In this document: one piece after another, positions 27,734 to 36,629 of the stretch
How the letters are laid out: the number at the start of each line of letters is the position of its first letter
How positions within the stretch are numbered: position 1 is the first letter of the stretch
NCBI RefSeq assembly: GCF_024296925.1
Contig: NZ_CP101125.1
Location: forward strand, 4,776,501 to 4,840,500
DNA: 64,000 nt
Direction of reading: 5' to 3'
Source: Pseudomonas nunensis
Lineage (GTDB): Bacteria > Pseudomonadota > Gammaproteobacteria > Pseudomonadales > Pseudomonadaceae
Program-made: the position numbers and the translations under genes
The notes under the pieces: model-generated
Seen by the model: the letters and a program-made list of their open reading frames with translations, nothing else
Databases searched by the model: none
What the model was told of the DNA's origin: nothing

Positions 27734-28498
27734 ATGTATAAATTGACCATCGACGGCCTGCATAAAAGCTATGGCGACCATCATGTGCTCAAAGGTGTTT
27801 CGCTCAAGGCCAACACCGGCGACGTCATCAGCCTGATCGGCGCCAGCGGCTCGGGGAAAAGTACCTTCCTGCGTTGCATCAACTTCCTCGAACAACCCAA
27901 CGACGGCGCCATGAGCCTGGATGGCAAAGACATCCGCATGGTCAAGGACCGTCACGGCATGCACGTGGCCGATCCCGATGAACTGCAACGGATCCGCACC
28001 CGTTTGGCGATGGTGTTCCAGCACTTCAACCTGTGGAGCCACATGACCGTGCTGGAAAACATCACCATGGCTCCGCGCCGGGTGCTGGGTTGCAGCAAGG
28101 AAGAAGCCGAAGACCGCGCTCGACGCTACCTCGACAAAGTGGGTCTGGCAGCACGTGTTGCCGACCAATACCCGGCGTTTCTTTCCGGTGGCCAGCAGCA
28201 ACGGGTGGCGATTGCCCGTGCACTGGCGATGGAGCCGGAAGTCATGCTGTTCGACGAACCGACCTCAGCCCTCGACCCGGAACTGGTGGGTGAAGTGCTG
28301 CGCGTGATCCAGGGCCTGGCCGAAGAAGGCCGGACCATGATCATGGTCACCCACGAAATGAGCTTCGCGCGCAAAGTGTCGAGCCAGGTGTTGTTTCTGC
28401 ACCAGGGTCTGGTGGAGGAACAAGGCGCGCCGGAGGATGTGCTGGGCAATCCGAAGAGTGAGCGGCTGCAACAGTTCCTCAGCGGTAACCTCAAGTAA
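27734..28498 (+). CDS. aotP: Basic amino acid ABC transporter ATP-binding protein (AotP/HisP-like)
   Basis: A 254-residue ATPase. Walker A is GASGSGKST (residues 36-44), the signature is LSGGQQQRVAIARAL and Walker B is VMLFDEPTSALD. It powers the AotQM channel. In P. aeruginosa the aot operon continues into argR; here the operon ends at this gene and a REP pair follows. Confidence 0.93.
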   Translation: MYKLTIDGLHKSYGDHHVLKGVSLKANTGDVISLIGASGSGKSTFLRCINFLEQPNDGAMSLDGKDIRMVKDRHGMHVADPDELQRIRTRLAMVFQHFNLWSHMTVLENITMAPRRVLGCSKEEAEDRARRYLDKVGLAARVADQYPAFLSGGQQQRVAIARALAMEPEVMLFDEPTSALDPELVGEVLRVIQGLAEEGRTMIMVTHEMSFARKVSSQVLFLHQGLVEEQGAPEDVLGNPKSERLQQFLSGNLK

Positions 28499-28516
28499 CG
28501 CATTGCACGATCCCCT

Positions 28517-28604
28517 GTGGGAGCGGGCTTGCTCGCGAAGGCGTTGTGTCAGGCACCGATGATGTTGACTGATACGACGCCTTCGCGAGCAAGCCCGCTC
28601 CCAC
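28517..28604. repeat. REP inverted pair
   Basis: gtgggagcgggcttgctcgcg... faces ...cgcgagcaagcccgctcccac between the transporter operon and the helicase gene. Confidence 0.92.
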
Positions 28605-28681
28605 AAAAAACAAAGCAATTCAAACTTGTCGCATCCCGCCGCGGTCACTGAAAGAACACTTTCAGAGCGCACGCCGCCGGC

Positions 28682-31168
28682 ATGGGAACCTCCCCCGACT
28701 TCGCAAAAAAATGGTTCGCCGCCCGTGGCTGGAAGCCGTTCGCCTTTCAGAAACAGGTATGGGCGGCGGTCAAACGGGGTGAATCCGGGTTGCTGCATGC
28801 CAGCACCGGTGCCGGTAAAACCTACGCGGTATGGTTTGGAGCGATCAACCGCTTCGCCTCTTGCGTCGCGCCGGTTGAAACACCGCGTAAACGCAAACCG
28901 CCCGCCGAACCGCTGACCGTGCTGTGGATAACTCCGATGCGCGCCTTGGCCGCCGACACCGCGCGCGCCCTGGAAGCGCCGCTGGCGGATTTGCAGATTC
29001 CGTGGAGCGTCGGTCTGCGTACCGGCGACACCAGCAGCAGCGAACGCGCCCGCCAGAGCCGGCGCCTGCCGACCACGCTGATCACTACCCCGGAAAGCCT
29101 GACCCTGATGCTCGCCCGCGCCGATGCGCAAACTGCGCTGTCGACCTTGCGCATGGTGGTGGTCGACGAATGGCACGAACTGCTCGGCAACAAACGCGGC
29201 GTGCAACTGCAATTGGCCCTCGCCCGCCTGCGTGGTTGGCATCCCGAACTGATCGTCTGGGGTGTTTCCGCAACGCTGGGTAATCAATCCCACGCCGAAC
29301 AGGTCTTGATCCCGCAGGGTGGCGGCATCAGCGTCCAGGGCCAGAGCAGCAAAGACCTGCGCGTCGATACCTTGTTGCCGCCGGCCATCGAACGTTTCCC
29401 CTGGGCCGGGCACATTGGTTTGAAAATGTTGCCGCAGGTTGTTGCCGAGATTGAATCGAGTCCCAGCAGCCTGGTGTTCACCAACACTCGCGCTCAATCG
29501 GAGATCTGGTATCAGGCCTTGCTGGAGGCGCGCCCGGACTGGGCCGGGTTGATTGCCTTGCATCACAGTTCGCTGTCACGCGATACCCGTGACTGGGTTG
29601 AGCGCGCCCTCAAGGACGGGCAACTCAAAGCCGTGGTCTGCACGTCGAGCCTGGACTTGGGCGTGGACTTCCTGCCGGTAGAACGCGTGCTGCAAATTGG
29701 TTCGGCCAAAGGCGTGGCGCGGCTGATGCAGCGTGCGGGGCGCTCCGGACATGCGCCAGGGCGCGTCTCACGGGTGACGTTGGTGCCGACCCACAGCCTG
29801 GAACTGATCGAAGCCGCCGCCGCGCAAGATGCCGTGGCGCAACGTCGGATCGAACCCCGCGAATCACCGTATAAGCCGCTGGATGTGCTGGTGCAGCATC
29901 TGGTCAGCATCGCGCTGGGCGGCGGGTTTATGCCCGATGAGTTGTACGAAGAAGTGCGCAGCGCGTGGGCTTATCGCGACCTTACGCCAGCGGATTGGGC
30001 CTGGGCGCTGGCCTTCGTACGCCACGGCGGACTTTCTCTGACGGCCTATCCGGATTATCGCCGGGTCGAGCCCGATGATCAGGGCATCTGGCGTGTGCCG
30101 GATGCTCGCTTGGCGCGCCGGCATCGCATGAGCATCGGCACCATCGTCAGCGATGCGAGCATTCAGTTGAAGTTCTGGAGCAAGGGCGGCGGTGGTAAAC
30201 AACTGGGCAGTGTCGAGGAAGGGTTTATCGCCCGGCTCAAGCCCGGCGACGGTTTTCTGTTCGCGGGACGCTTGCTGGAACTGGTCCGAGTGGAAAACAT
30301 GACCGCGTACGTGCGGCGCAGTAACGTGAAAAAAGCCGCGGTGCCACGCTGGAATGGCGGGCGTATGCCGCTGTCCAGCGAGTTGGCCCAAGCGGTTGTC
30401 GCGCGTTTCAGTGCAGCGGCATCGGGGCATTTTGACGGCCCGGAAATGACCGCGTTGCGTCCGCTGCTGGAGGTGCAGCAACGCTGGTCCGGGCTGCCGA
30501 CCGAAAATTCGCTGCTGGCCGAGGCGCTTAAATCGCGCGAGGGGTGGCACTTATTTCTTTATCCCTTCGCCGGGCGCCAGGTGCATCTGGGGTTGGCGAG
30601 CCTATTGGCATGGCGGGTCAGTCAGCGCCAACCGGTTACCTTTTCCATCGCGGTCAACGACTACGGACTGGAATTGCTCAGTGCAACGCCGATTGACTGG
30701 TCCGTTCATCTGAACCCCGACTTGTTCAACGCCGAGCAGCTGTTGCCCGACGTGCTCGCCAGCCTGAACGCCGGTGAACTGGCATTGCGGCGTTTTCGCG
30801 AGATCGCGCGGATTGCCGGCCTGGTGTTCGCCGGTTATCCCGGCGCGCCCAAGAGCACGCGACAGGTCCAGGCATCCAGCGGCTTGTTTTTCGAAGTGTT
30901 CAAGCAGTACGACGCCGACAACCTGTTGCTGGATCAGGCTGGGAAAGAAGTCCTACGGGAAGAACTGGATATTCGGCGACTGGAGCAGACCTTGGCCCGC
31001 ATCAACAGTCTGAGATTCGACCTGCATCAGATCAAACGTCCGACGCCTCTGGGCTTTCCGCTATTGGTGGAACGGATGCGCGAAAGTATGAGTTCCGAAA
31101 AACTGGCGGATCGAATCAGACGCATGGTCGGCGATCTCGAGAAAACCGCACAGACCGGGAAAGCCTGA
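28682..31168 (+). CDS. Ligase-associated DEXH-box helicase (Lhr-type)
   Basis: An 828-residue superfamily 2 helicase of the Lhr group associated with a DNA ligase. Walker A is STGAGKT (residues 41-47), the DEXH box is DEWH (162-165), and later motifs include [37 protein letters not shown] (motifs V and VI, shown in parts). It translocates on single-stranded DNA and unwinds RNA-DNA hybrids in related bacteria. Its stop codon overlaps the pdeM start. The partner exonuclease and ligase genes are 4.7 kb upstream, beyond the aot-like operon. Confidence 0.95.
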   Translation: MGTSPDFAKKWFAARGWKPFAFQKQVWAAVKRGESGLLHASTGAGKTYAVWFGAINRFASCVAPVETPRKRKPPAEPLTVLWITPMRALAADTARALEAPLADLQIPWSVGLRTGDTSSSERARQSRRLPTTLITTPESLTLMLARADAQTALSTLRMVVVDEWHELLGNKRGVQLQLALARLRGWHPELIVWGVSATLGNQSHAEQVLIPQGGGISVQGQSSKDLRVDTLLPPAIERFPWAGHIGLKMLPQVVAEIESSPSSLVFTNTRAQSEIWYQALLEARPDWAGLIALHHSSLSRDTRDWVERALKDGQLKAVVCTSSLDLGVDFLPVERVLQIGSAKGVARLMQRAGRSGHAPGRVSRVTLVPTHSLELIEAAAAQDAVAQRRIEPRESPYKPLDVLVQHLVSIALGGGFMPDELYEEVRSAWAYRDLTPADWAWALAFVRHGGLSLTAYPDYRRVEPDDQGIWRVPDARLARRHRMSIGTIVSDASIQLKFWSKGGGGKQLGSVEEGFIARLKPGDGFLFAGRLLELVRVENMTAYVRRSNVKKAAVPRWNGGRMPLSSELAQAVVARFSAAASGHFDGPEMTALRPLLEVQQRWSGLPTENSLLAEALKSREGWHLFLYPFAGRQVHLGLASLLAWRVSQRQPVTFSIAVNDYGLELLSATPIDWSVHLNPDLFNAEQLLPDVLASLNAGELALRRFREIARIAGLVFAGYPGAPKSTRQVQASSGLFFEVFKQYDADNLLLDQAGKEVLREELDIRRLEQTLARINSLRFDLHQIKRPTPLGFPLLVERMRESMSSEKLADRIRRMVGDLEKTAQTGKA

Positions 31169-31824
31169 TGAGTACGCCTTATCCTGTGCGCCTGGCCGGC
31201 GAAGAATTGTGGTTATTGCCCGAAAAAGCGATTTACTGGCCTGCCCAGCAAGCGCTATTGATCGCCGATGTGCATTTCGGCAAGGCTGCGGCCTATCGCA
31301 GCCTCGGCCAGCCAGTGCCTCGGGGCACGACTGCGCAAAACATCGCGGTGCTGGATGGGTTGCTGGCGGCCCTGCTCTGTCGCCAGCTGATTTTCCTCGG
31401 TGACTTTCTCCACGGGCCCGGCTCACACGCCGTGGACACCTTGACAGCGCTGGCAGCCTGGCGCGAACGCCATCGCGATCTGCCGATGACGCTGATTCGC
31501 GGCAACCATGACAAGCGGGCGGGTGATCCACCGGCTTCGCTGAACATCCGCGTGGTGCCCGAGCCTTTCTTGCTGGGGCCGTTTTCCTTGCAGCATGAAC
31601 CGGATCCGCACCCGAGCCGTCATGTCCTGGCCGGGCATGTACATCCGGTTTATCGGCTGAACGGCAGAGGTCGGCAAAGTTTGCGACTGGCGTGTTTCAG
31701 GCTGGGGACGGAAATCAGTCTATTGCCCGCGTTCGGCGCATTTACCGGCGGGTATCAAGTCGAAGCGGACGAGAGTTGCAGGATTTTCGTTATCGGCGAC
31801 AACGAAATATGGCCGATTAGCTGA
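31168..31824 (+). CDS. pdeM: Ligase-associated endonuclease PdeM
   Basis: A 218-residue calcineurin-like metallophosphoesterase. The metal-site motifs DVHFGKA, GDFLHG, RGNHDKR and GHVHP are in the expected order. PdeM proteins are encoded with the Lhr-type helicase and ligase and are thought to cut DNA or RNA in repair. The start overlaps the helicase stop by one base (TGATG), which suggests coupling. Confidence 0.93.
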   Translation: MSTPYPVRLAGEELWLLPEKAIYWPAQQALLIADVHFGKAAAYRSLGQPVPRGTTAQNIAVLDGLLAALLCRQLIFLGDFLHGPGSHAVDTLTALAAWRERHRDLPMTLIRGNHDKRAGDPPASLNIRVVPEPFLLGPFSLQHEPDPHPSRHVLAGHVHPVYRLNGRGRQSLRLACFRLGTEISLLPAFGAFTGGYQVEADESCRIFVIGDNEIWPIS

Positions 31825-31834
31825 CGCTAACCCT

Positions 31835-31923
31835 GTAGGAGCGAGCTTGCTCGCGAAGGCGGTGTGCCAGTCGACATCATTTTTGACTGGTACACCGCCT
31901 TCGCGAGCAAGCTTCGCTCCTAC
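31835..31923. repeat. REP inverted pair
   Basis: gtaggagcgagcttgctcgcg... faces ...cgcgagcaagcttcgctcctac after pdeM. Confidence 0.9.
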
Positions 31924-31960
31924 AGGATGATGCGTCGTGCGGTGAGCGCAGATAGCGGCA

Positions 31961-32170
31961 TCAAGCGACAGGGGCTGGAGGCGGCTCATCCGGCAGGGTT
32001 GGCTCACCGGGTTCTGTCGGTTGTTCGTTGGGGGTGTCGGGATCAGGCTGGCCGGGGATGCCCCCTGCCATATTGATTGGCGGATGCGCCAACAAGGACC
32101 AGGCCAAAACACCGACCTGATTGGGCTCAAGCCTGGCCAGTTCGGCGCTGATTTGCGGATCGATCTTCAT
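31961..32170 (-). CDS. Small Pro-rich hypothetical protein
   Basis: A 69-residue protein. The first half is helical (MKIDPQISAELARLEPNQV) and the second is Pro/Glu/Asp-rich (GIPGQPDPDTPNEQPTEPG). AGGAGTGCTCC before the ATG is a strong ribosome binding site, which supports a real gene. Family not recognised. Confidence 0.6.
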   Translation of the reverse strand: MKIDPQISAELARLEPNQVGVLAWSLLAHPPINMAGGIPGQPDPDTPNEQPTEPGEPTLPDEPPPAPVA

Positions 32171-32276
32171 GGAGCACTCCTGAGCAGTGGCCCGGTCCGC
32201 TGTGCGCAAACCGGGCAGTACACCCAATAGAGTGTCTACCTGCTGAAGAATTCCCGGGAACTGTCAGATGGGCGGA

Positions 32277-32843
32277 TCAAGTGCGCGGCAGGGTGACGCC
32301 GCGCTGGCCCTGATACTTGCCGCCACGGTCCTTGTAGGAGACTTCGCACTCTTCGTCGGATTCGAAGAACAGCATCTGTGCGACACCCTCATTGGCGTAG
32401 ATTTTCGCCGGCAATGTGGTGGTGTTGGAGAATTCCAGGGTCACGTGACCTTCCCACTCAGGCTCGAGCGGCGTCACGTTGACGATAATGCCGCAGCGGG
32501 CGTAGGTGCTTTTACCGAGGCAGATGGTCAGCACATTGCGCGGGATGCGGAAGAATTCCACGGTGCGGGCCAGGGCGAACGAGTTCGGCGGGATGATGCA
32601 GACATCGCTGGTTACGTCGACAAAGCTCTTCTCGTCGAAGTTCTTCGGATCGACGATTGCCGAGTTGATGTTGGTGAACACCTTGAATTCACCGGCGCAG
32701 CGCACGTCGTAGCCATAGCTCGACACGCCGTAGGAAATCAGCCGCTCGGCACCTTCGCCGCGCATCTGGCGCTCGACGAACGGTTCGATCATGCCGTGCT
32801 CTTGCGCCATGCGGCGAATCCACTTGTCCGATTTGATGCTCAT
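32277..32843 (-). CDS. dcd: dCTP deaminase
   Basis: A 188-residue enzyme that converts dCTP to dUTP in thymidine nucleotide synthesis. It has the trimer-forming family features RYGVSS-like [13 protein letters not shown], the catalytic region [17 protein letters not shown] (with the Glu) and [13 protein letters not shown]. Standard length. It is divergent from the cold-shock gene. Confidence 0.97.
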   Translation of the reverse strand: MSIKSDKWIRRMAQEHGMIEPFVERQMRGEGAERLISYGVSSYGYDVRCAGEFKVFTNINSAIVDPKNFDEKSFVDVTSDVCIIPPNSFALARTVEFFRIPRNVLTICLGKSTYARCGIIVNVTPLEPEWEGHVTLEFSNTTTLPAKIYANEGVAQMLFFESDEECEVSYKDRGGKYQGQRGVTLPRT

Positions 32844-33039
32844 GGCGGGTGTCCTGAATAGCGAGGTGGAAAAATTCTGTCCGGCATCTTACTAGGCGCG
32901 CGCTCCGGGTTCAAAGCGCAGGTATTAATTCTCGCCAATCCCCCCTGATTGCCGGGCCTTGGCGCCAATAAGATGCACCGTCAGTCACGAAAACAGAGAA
33001 ACCTTCGCAAGAAACATTGGCACGTTCCTGAAAAAGGGT

Positions 33040-33197
33040 TAAGGTGGCGCCACTGTGCTGCTTGTGTCACTGAGAATCTCTACACGATATGTTGAATTTC
33101 GATCCAACCATCTACAAGAATTTTTCCTGCTCTTTGCACTCAGTCTCGGCCAGGGTTCTTCCTGCGTCGCAGTTATCTTTGTTCAAGGAGTTACACC
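33040..33197 (+). promoter_or_regulatory. Probable 5' leader of the cold-shock gene
   Basis: The 354-base gap between dcd and the cold-shock gene holds no other gene. Its AT-richer right half runs up to AAGGAG at 33185, an ideal ribosome binding site. Cold-shock genes usually have long structured leaders that control translation, so a leader here is likely; its exact start cannot be read from sequence. Confidence 0.4.
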
Positions 33198-33407
33198 ATG
33201 TCTAATCGCCAAACCGGTACCGTTAAGTGGTTCAACGATGAAAAAGGCTTCGGCTTCATCACTCCACAATCCGGTGACGACCTGTTCGTTCACTTCAAAG
33301 CTATCCAATCCGACGGCTTCAAAAGCCTGAAAGAAGGCCAACAGGTTTCTTTCATCGCTACCCGCGGTCAGAAAGGCATGCAAGCTGAAGAAGTTCAAGT
33401 TATCTAA
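33198..33407 (+). CDS. CspA-family cold-shock protein
   Basis: A 69-residue OB-fold nucleic acid chaperone. RNP1 is KGFGFIT and RNP2 is LFVHF. It begins [12 protein letters not shown] after a five-residue start. It melts RNA structure at low temperature or in stationary phase; which of the several Pseudomonas paralogues it is cannot be said with certainty. A strong terminator follows 17 bases after the stop. Confidence 0.95.
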   Translation: MSNRQTGTVKWFNDEKGFGFITPQSGDDLFVHFKAIQSDGFKSLKEGQQVSFIATRGQKGMQAEEVQVI

Positions 33408-33424
33408 CTTGTACTTGCTTTAGT

Positions 33425-33457
33425 AAAAAGCCCCGCCCTTAAAAGCGGGGCTTTTTT
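33425..33457 (+). terminator. Intrinsic terminator of the cold-shock gene
   Basis: Stem gccccgc / gcggggc with six T residues, preceded by AAAAA on the opposite side. Confidence 0.92.
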
Positions 33458-33539
33458 GTGGGCGTCTGTTTTTGCTTTACGCCATCCTCTCGTCCTTCTA
33501 TATGATTCGCCACCTGGAAAATCACATGGAAACAGCAGG

Positions 33540-34967
33540 ATGCCGTTCAATCAATGGAAAGCGCTAGGCGCAGCGCTGATCACACTCGCACTCCCCCTCT
33601 CGACTCACGCCAATCCTCGCCCCGATCACCCGACCATCATCGTCGGCATGGATACTCGCGCTACTTACCTCGCCAAGGCCCCTGACGCCCAAGGTGCTGC
33701 GCAGCTCCAGTTAATGCCCGCAGTACGACTGAAACTCTCCACCGCAAATACTTGCGGCAGCGATGAGGCTTACCTCACCCCGGAGTCATCGGGCATCCCC
33801 GCAGAGTCATTCAATCGAGCCCTGGACGAAATCCAGGAGCTGATCGATAACGAAACACCTGTCTTGATGACGCTTTCCGCCTGCGACGGCAAACGCGCGT
33901 TTTTCGAAAAGATCCGCGGATGCACACCCGAAGAGTGCGGCAAGCTCACCGCCTCCCTGGTAGACGGAAAGCTGTATCTGGACGAGGACTATGCGCCGAC
34001 CAGCAAAGGCCAGGCGTCTTACTTCCTGAAAATGCCGATGCCCTATGACAGCAAGCGCAAGGCCTGGAAAGCAAAAGTCTACTATGCCGATTCCAAGACG
34101 CTGCGCCGCGACTACTTCGTCAACGCCAAGGACTTTGCCTCAGGCAGACCGGTCCTCGCCTCAAAAACCTACTACCCAAGCGGAAAACTCGGACAAAGCT
34201 ATCAGGACGATGCCAATGGCCAACGCCAGGGCGAGGCGATAACGTATTCCGAAGACGGAATTATCATCAAGCGCGCGAACTATTTGAACGATGAACTGGA
34301 AGGCTGGCAAACCACCTACCACGAGAACGGCAAAGAAGCTGACGCCTACAAATGGCATCAAGGTAAACGTGTCGACGGTGAATACCTGGAGCATGACGAA
34401 AACGGTGCACTGGTTGGCCGCATCAGCTATCGCAATGACGAACCCGATGGCCCGGCCATGAGCTATTACCCAAGTGGCAAACTGAAGGACAGCAGCAGCT
34501 TCGTTGCGGGCAAGGCGCAAGGCCCAAGCACTTCATATTTCGAAAACGGCGCGGTACGCAGCACCCGCAACAACGTGGACAGCAGCCCGGATGGCTGGGT
34601 CATCAGCTATTACGCCGACGGCAAAGTGGAAGAAAAACAGTTTTTCGAACAGCAAGTGCAGCGCAGCTATGCCACCTGGAATGCCCAGGGCATCCAGACC
34701 GTGCAATGGCAGTGGGATGAGCAGCATCGCGAACAGGGTGATTTCAAGAAGTGGTACGAAAACGGCCAGTTGCAGGATCACAGGATCTACAAGGACGGAA
34801 AACTGCAGGGGCCAGCCATCACCTGGTATGAAAACGGCCAGATGAATACGTCCGTCGATTATGTCGATGGCCGCGAGCAGGGCGTGATGCGTATGTGGAA
34901 ACAGGACGGAAGCCCGAACGGCGAATGCCGATACGAGGCTGGCGAGCGTCAAGGTGAATGCACCTGA
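33540..34967 (+). CDS. Secreted YwqK/MORN-variant repeat protein
   Basis: A 475-residue protein with a signal peptide (MPFNQWKALGAALITLALPLSTHANP). An N-terminal domain of unknown type has two Cys pairs (for example CTPEECGK). From about residue 190 on there are at least nine repeats of the MORN_2/YwqK pattern (YYPSGKLGQ, YHENGKEAD, YYPSGKLKD, YFENGAVRS, YYADGKVEE, WYENGQLQD, WYENGQMN). Such repeats form beta-hairpin stacks. The name YwqK-family antitoxin is used for similar proteins, but nothing here shows an antitoxin role; a surface or periplasmic role is more likely. Confidence 0.8.
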   Translation: MPFNQWKALGAALITLALPLSTHANPRPDHPTIIVGMDTRATYLAKAPDAQGAAQLQLMPAVRLKLSTANTCGSDEAYLTPESSGIPAESFNRALDEIQELIDNETPVLMTLSACDGKRAFFEKIRGCTPEECGKLTASLVDGKLYLDEDYAPTSKGQASYFLKMPMPYDSKRKAWKAKVYYADSKTLRRDYFVNAKDFASGRPVLASKTYYPSGKLGQSYQDDANGQRQGEAITYSEDGIIIKRANYLNDELEGWQTTYHENGKEADAYKWHQGKRVDGEYLEHDENGALVGRISYRNDEPDGPAMSYYPSGKLKDSSSFVAGKAQGPSTSYFENGAVRSTRNNVDSSPDGWVISYYADGKVEEKQFFEQQVQRSYATWNAQGIQTVQWQWDEQHREQGDFKKWYENGQLQDHRIYKDGKLQGPAITWYENGQMNTSVDYVDGREQGVMRMWKQDGSPNGECRYEAGERQGECT

Positions 34968-35009
34968 CCCGCATTGTTGGTAAAAACAGCTAGCTGACCG
35001 CCACCAAAG

Positions 35010-35048
35010 AAAAAGCCCCGCAACCTTTCGGTTACGGGGCCTTTTTTT
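35010..35048. terminator. Bidirectional intrinsic terminator
   Basis: Stem gccccg...cggggc with A-run and T-run on either side, between the convergent YwqK-repeat gene and DUF481 gene. Confidence 0.9.
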
Positions 35049-35060
35049 GCGATCCGATTG

Positions 35061-36068
35061 TTACCAAGCCACGCCAAACCCTGCGGTATATCGAGTCTTG
35101 TTCAAATCAGCATCATCGGTCCCGCTGATGACATCCCGCTCGGCCTTGAGGTTAAGTGAAGCCCAGTCGGTGACTTTGTAGCGCAAGCCCATTTCCGCAT
35201 CGAGGGAGTAATCAGCCACGCCGGAAAGCGGCTTGCCCACTTCGCCGTTGGTGAAGAACTCCACCTTCTTGCCAATCAGGTAACGGTTGTAGTCCCACTT
35301 CATGGCAACGGAATAGAAGTTGTCCTTGCCGCCGTCCTTGTATTCAAAATCGGTACGGTTGAACAACGAGCCGAGCGAGAACGCGCCGAGTTCGTCATCC
35401 CAGAACTGATAGCCCGGACCGGTACCGACCACGCGCTGACGGGACAAGTCTTCAACCTTGTCGCGCTTGTAGTTCACGCGACCATCCCAGTACCAGTGCT
35501 CGGTCAGGAATCGGTCGAGGGAGTATTCGGCGCGCCAGTTGTCGGTGGTGACCACGTCATCCTGGAATTCGCGGTTGTACTCACCTTCCGCCGTATGGCG
35601 CCAGCGACCATGACGGGCCGAGGTCTTGAAGCCGACATCGTAGTCGTCGGTGTCCTTCTCGGCGCGCTGGTAATCCAGCGCCATGTCGACATTACCTTTC
35701 CATACCAGGTCTTCGACGATCGGCTTGGGCTTGAGGATCTGCTGGATGCTCGCCAGTTCGACGGTTTTCGGCGCCTCGCCGTTGGCCAGGGTGACCTTGC
35801 CATCCTCGGCCGCCTTCAATGACTTGGCCTTCTCACCGTTGTAAGCATCCTGCTTGACCAGCAACTCCTGATCGCTTTCCAGGGTTTTGACCTGTTTCCA
35901 GTCGATCGGGATCGCACCGGCGTATTCGGTCTGGATCAACAGCTTGCCGCCATCGAACACGGTGATCTTGCCGCTCAATTTGTCACCGTTTTTCAACCAC
36001 ACGGTGTCGGCGAGCAAAGGCGTGGATGCACTGAAGACAGCGAGGCACAGCAAGGTTCTGGGCAACAT
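35061..36068 (-). CDS. DUF481-family outer-membrane beta-barrel protein (YdiY-like)
   Basis: A 335-residue protein with a signal peptide (MLPRTLLCLAVFSASTPLLADT), an N-terminal WLKNGDKLSGKITVFDGGKL strand region, and a C-terminal part with alternating aromatic strands that end in a terminal aromatic residue (YTAGFGVAW), as expected for an outer-membrane barrel. The barrel is the DUF481 domain; function unknown. Confidence 0.87.
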   Translation of the reverse strand: MLPRTLLCLAVFSASTPLLADTVWLKNGDKLSGKITVFDGGKLLIQTEYAGAIPIDWKQVKTLESDQELLVKQDAYNGEKAKSLKAAEDGKVTLANGEAPKTVELASIQQILKPKPIVEDLVWKGNVDMALDYQRAEKDTDDYDVGFKTSARHGRWRHTAEGEYNREFQDDVVTTDNWRAEYSLDRFLTEHWYWDGRVNYKRDKVEDLSRQRVVGTGPGYQFWDDELGAFSLGSLFNRTDFEYKDGGKDNFYSVAMKWDYNRYLIGKKVEFFTNGEVGKPLSGVADYSLDAEMGLRYKVTDWASLNLKAERDVISGTDDADLNKTRYTAGFGVAW

Positions 36069-36232
36069 AAGCAGATCGAAGGCTCTGGTTTGCGAAAAAA
36101 AGTCGGCATTATCCGTAGGAATAAGGCGCTAGCAAGGACTGACCCGACTATTTCTATTGAGTTCATTTCTCAATTGTCACTTCAGGACTTAATCTACGGG
36201 CAGCAAAACCAATTTCTTCAGGAACTGCGGAC

Positions 36233-36586
36233 GTGACAGACGCGACCACCGAAACCGAAAGCCCGGCGCAAATCCGACGCACGGCGCTCTACCTGACCCT
36301 GGCCCAGGTGCCGGAGGGTAAAGTCGTGAGCTACGGACAATTGGCCGAGTTGGCGGGCCTGGGCCGCGCTGCTCGGTGGGTCGGACGCACGCTGAGTCAG
36401 TTGCCCGGCGACACCAAGCTGCCCTGGCACCGGGTGCTCGGCGCCGGCGGTCGGATCAGCCTGCCGGTCGGCAGCCCATCGGGGGACGAACAACGCGCGC
36501 GATTGCGCACCGAGGGCATCAGTATCCTGAACAATCGTGTTGATATTCAGCGTCATGGCTGGCGCCCGGTAGAGCACAGCGGTTAG
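36233..36586 (+). CDS. Alkyltransferase-like (ATL) DNA repair protein
   Basis: A 117-residue protein of the MGMT family. The helix-turn-helix (VVSYGQLAELAGLGRAARWVGR) with arginine finger is present, but the active-site Cys is Trp65 in PWHRV instead of PCHRV. This is the mark of ATL proteins, which bind O6-alkylguanine without repairing it and hand it to nucleotide excision repair. The start is GTG at 36233 with AGGAA upstream. Confidence 0.93.
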   Translation: MTDATTETESPAQIRRTALYLTLAQVPEGKVVSYGQLAELAGLGRAARWVGRTLSQLPGDTKLPWHRVLGAGGRISLPVGSPSGDEQRARLRTEGISILNNRVDIQRHGWRPVEHSG

Positions 36587-36629
36587 AGTGCGCGCTTTGT
36601 TTCCGTAATCTTGAGGCAGACTTCAGCCC

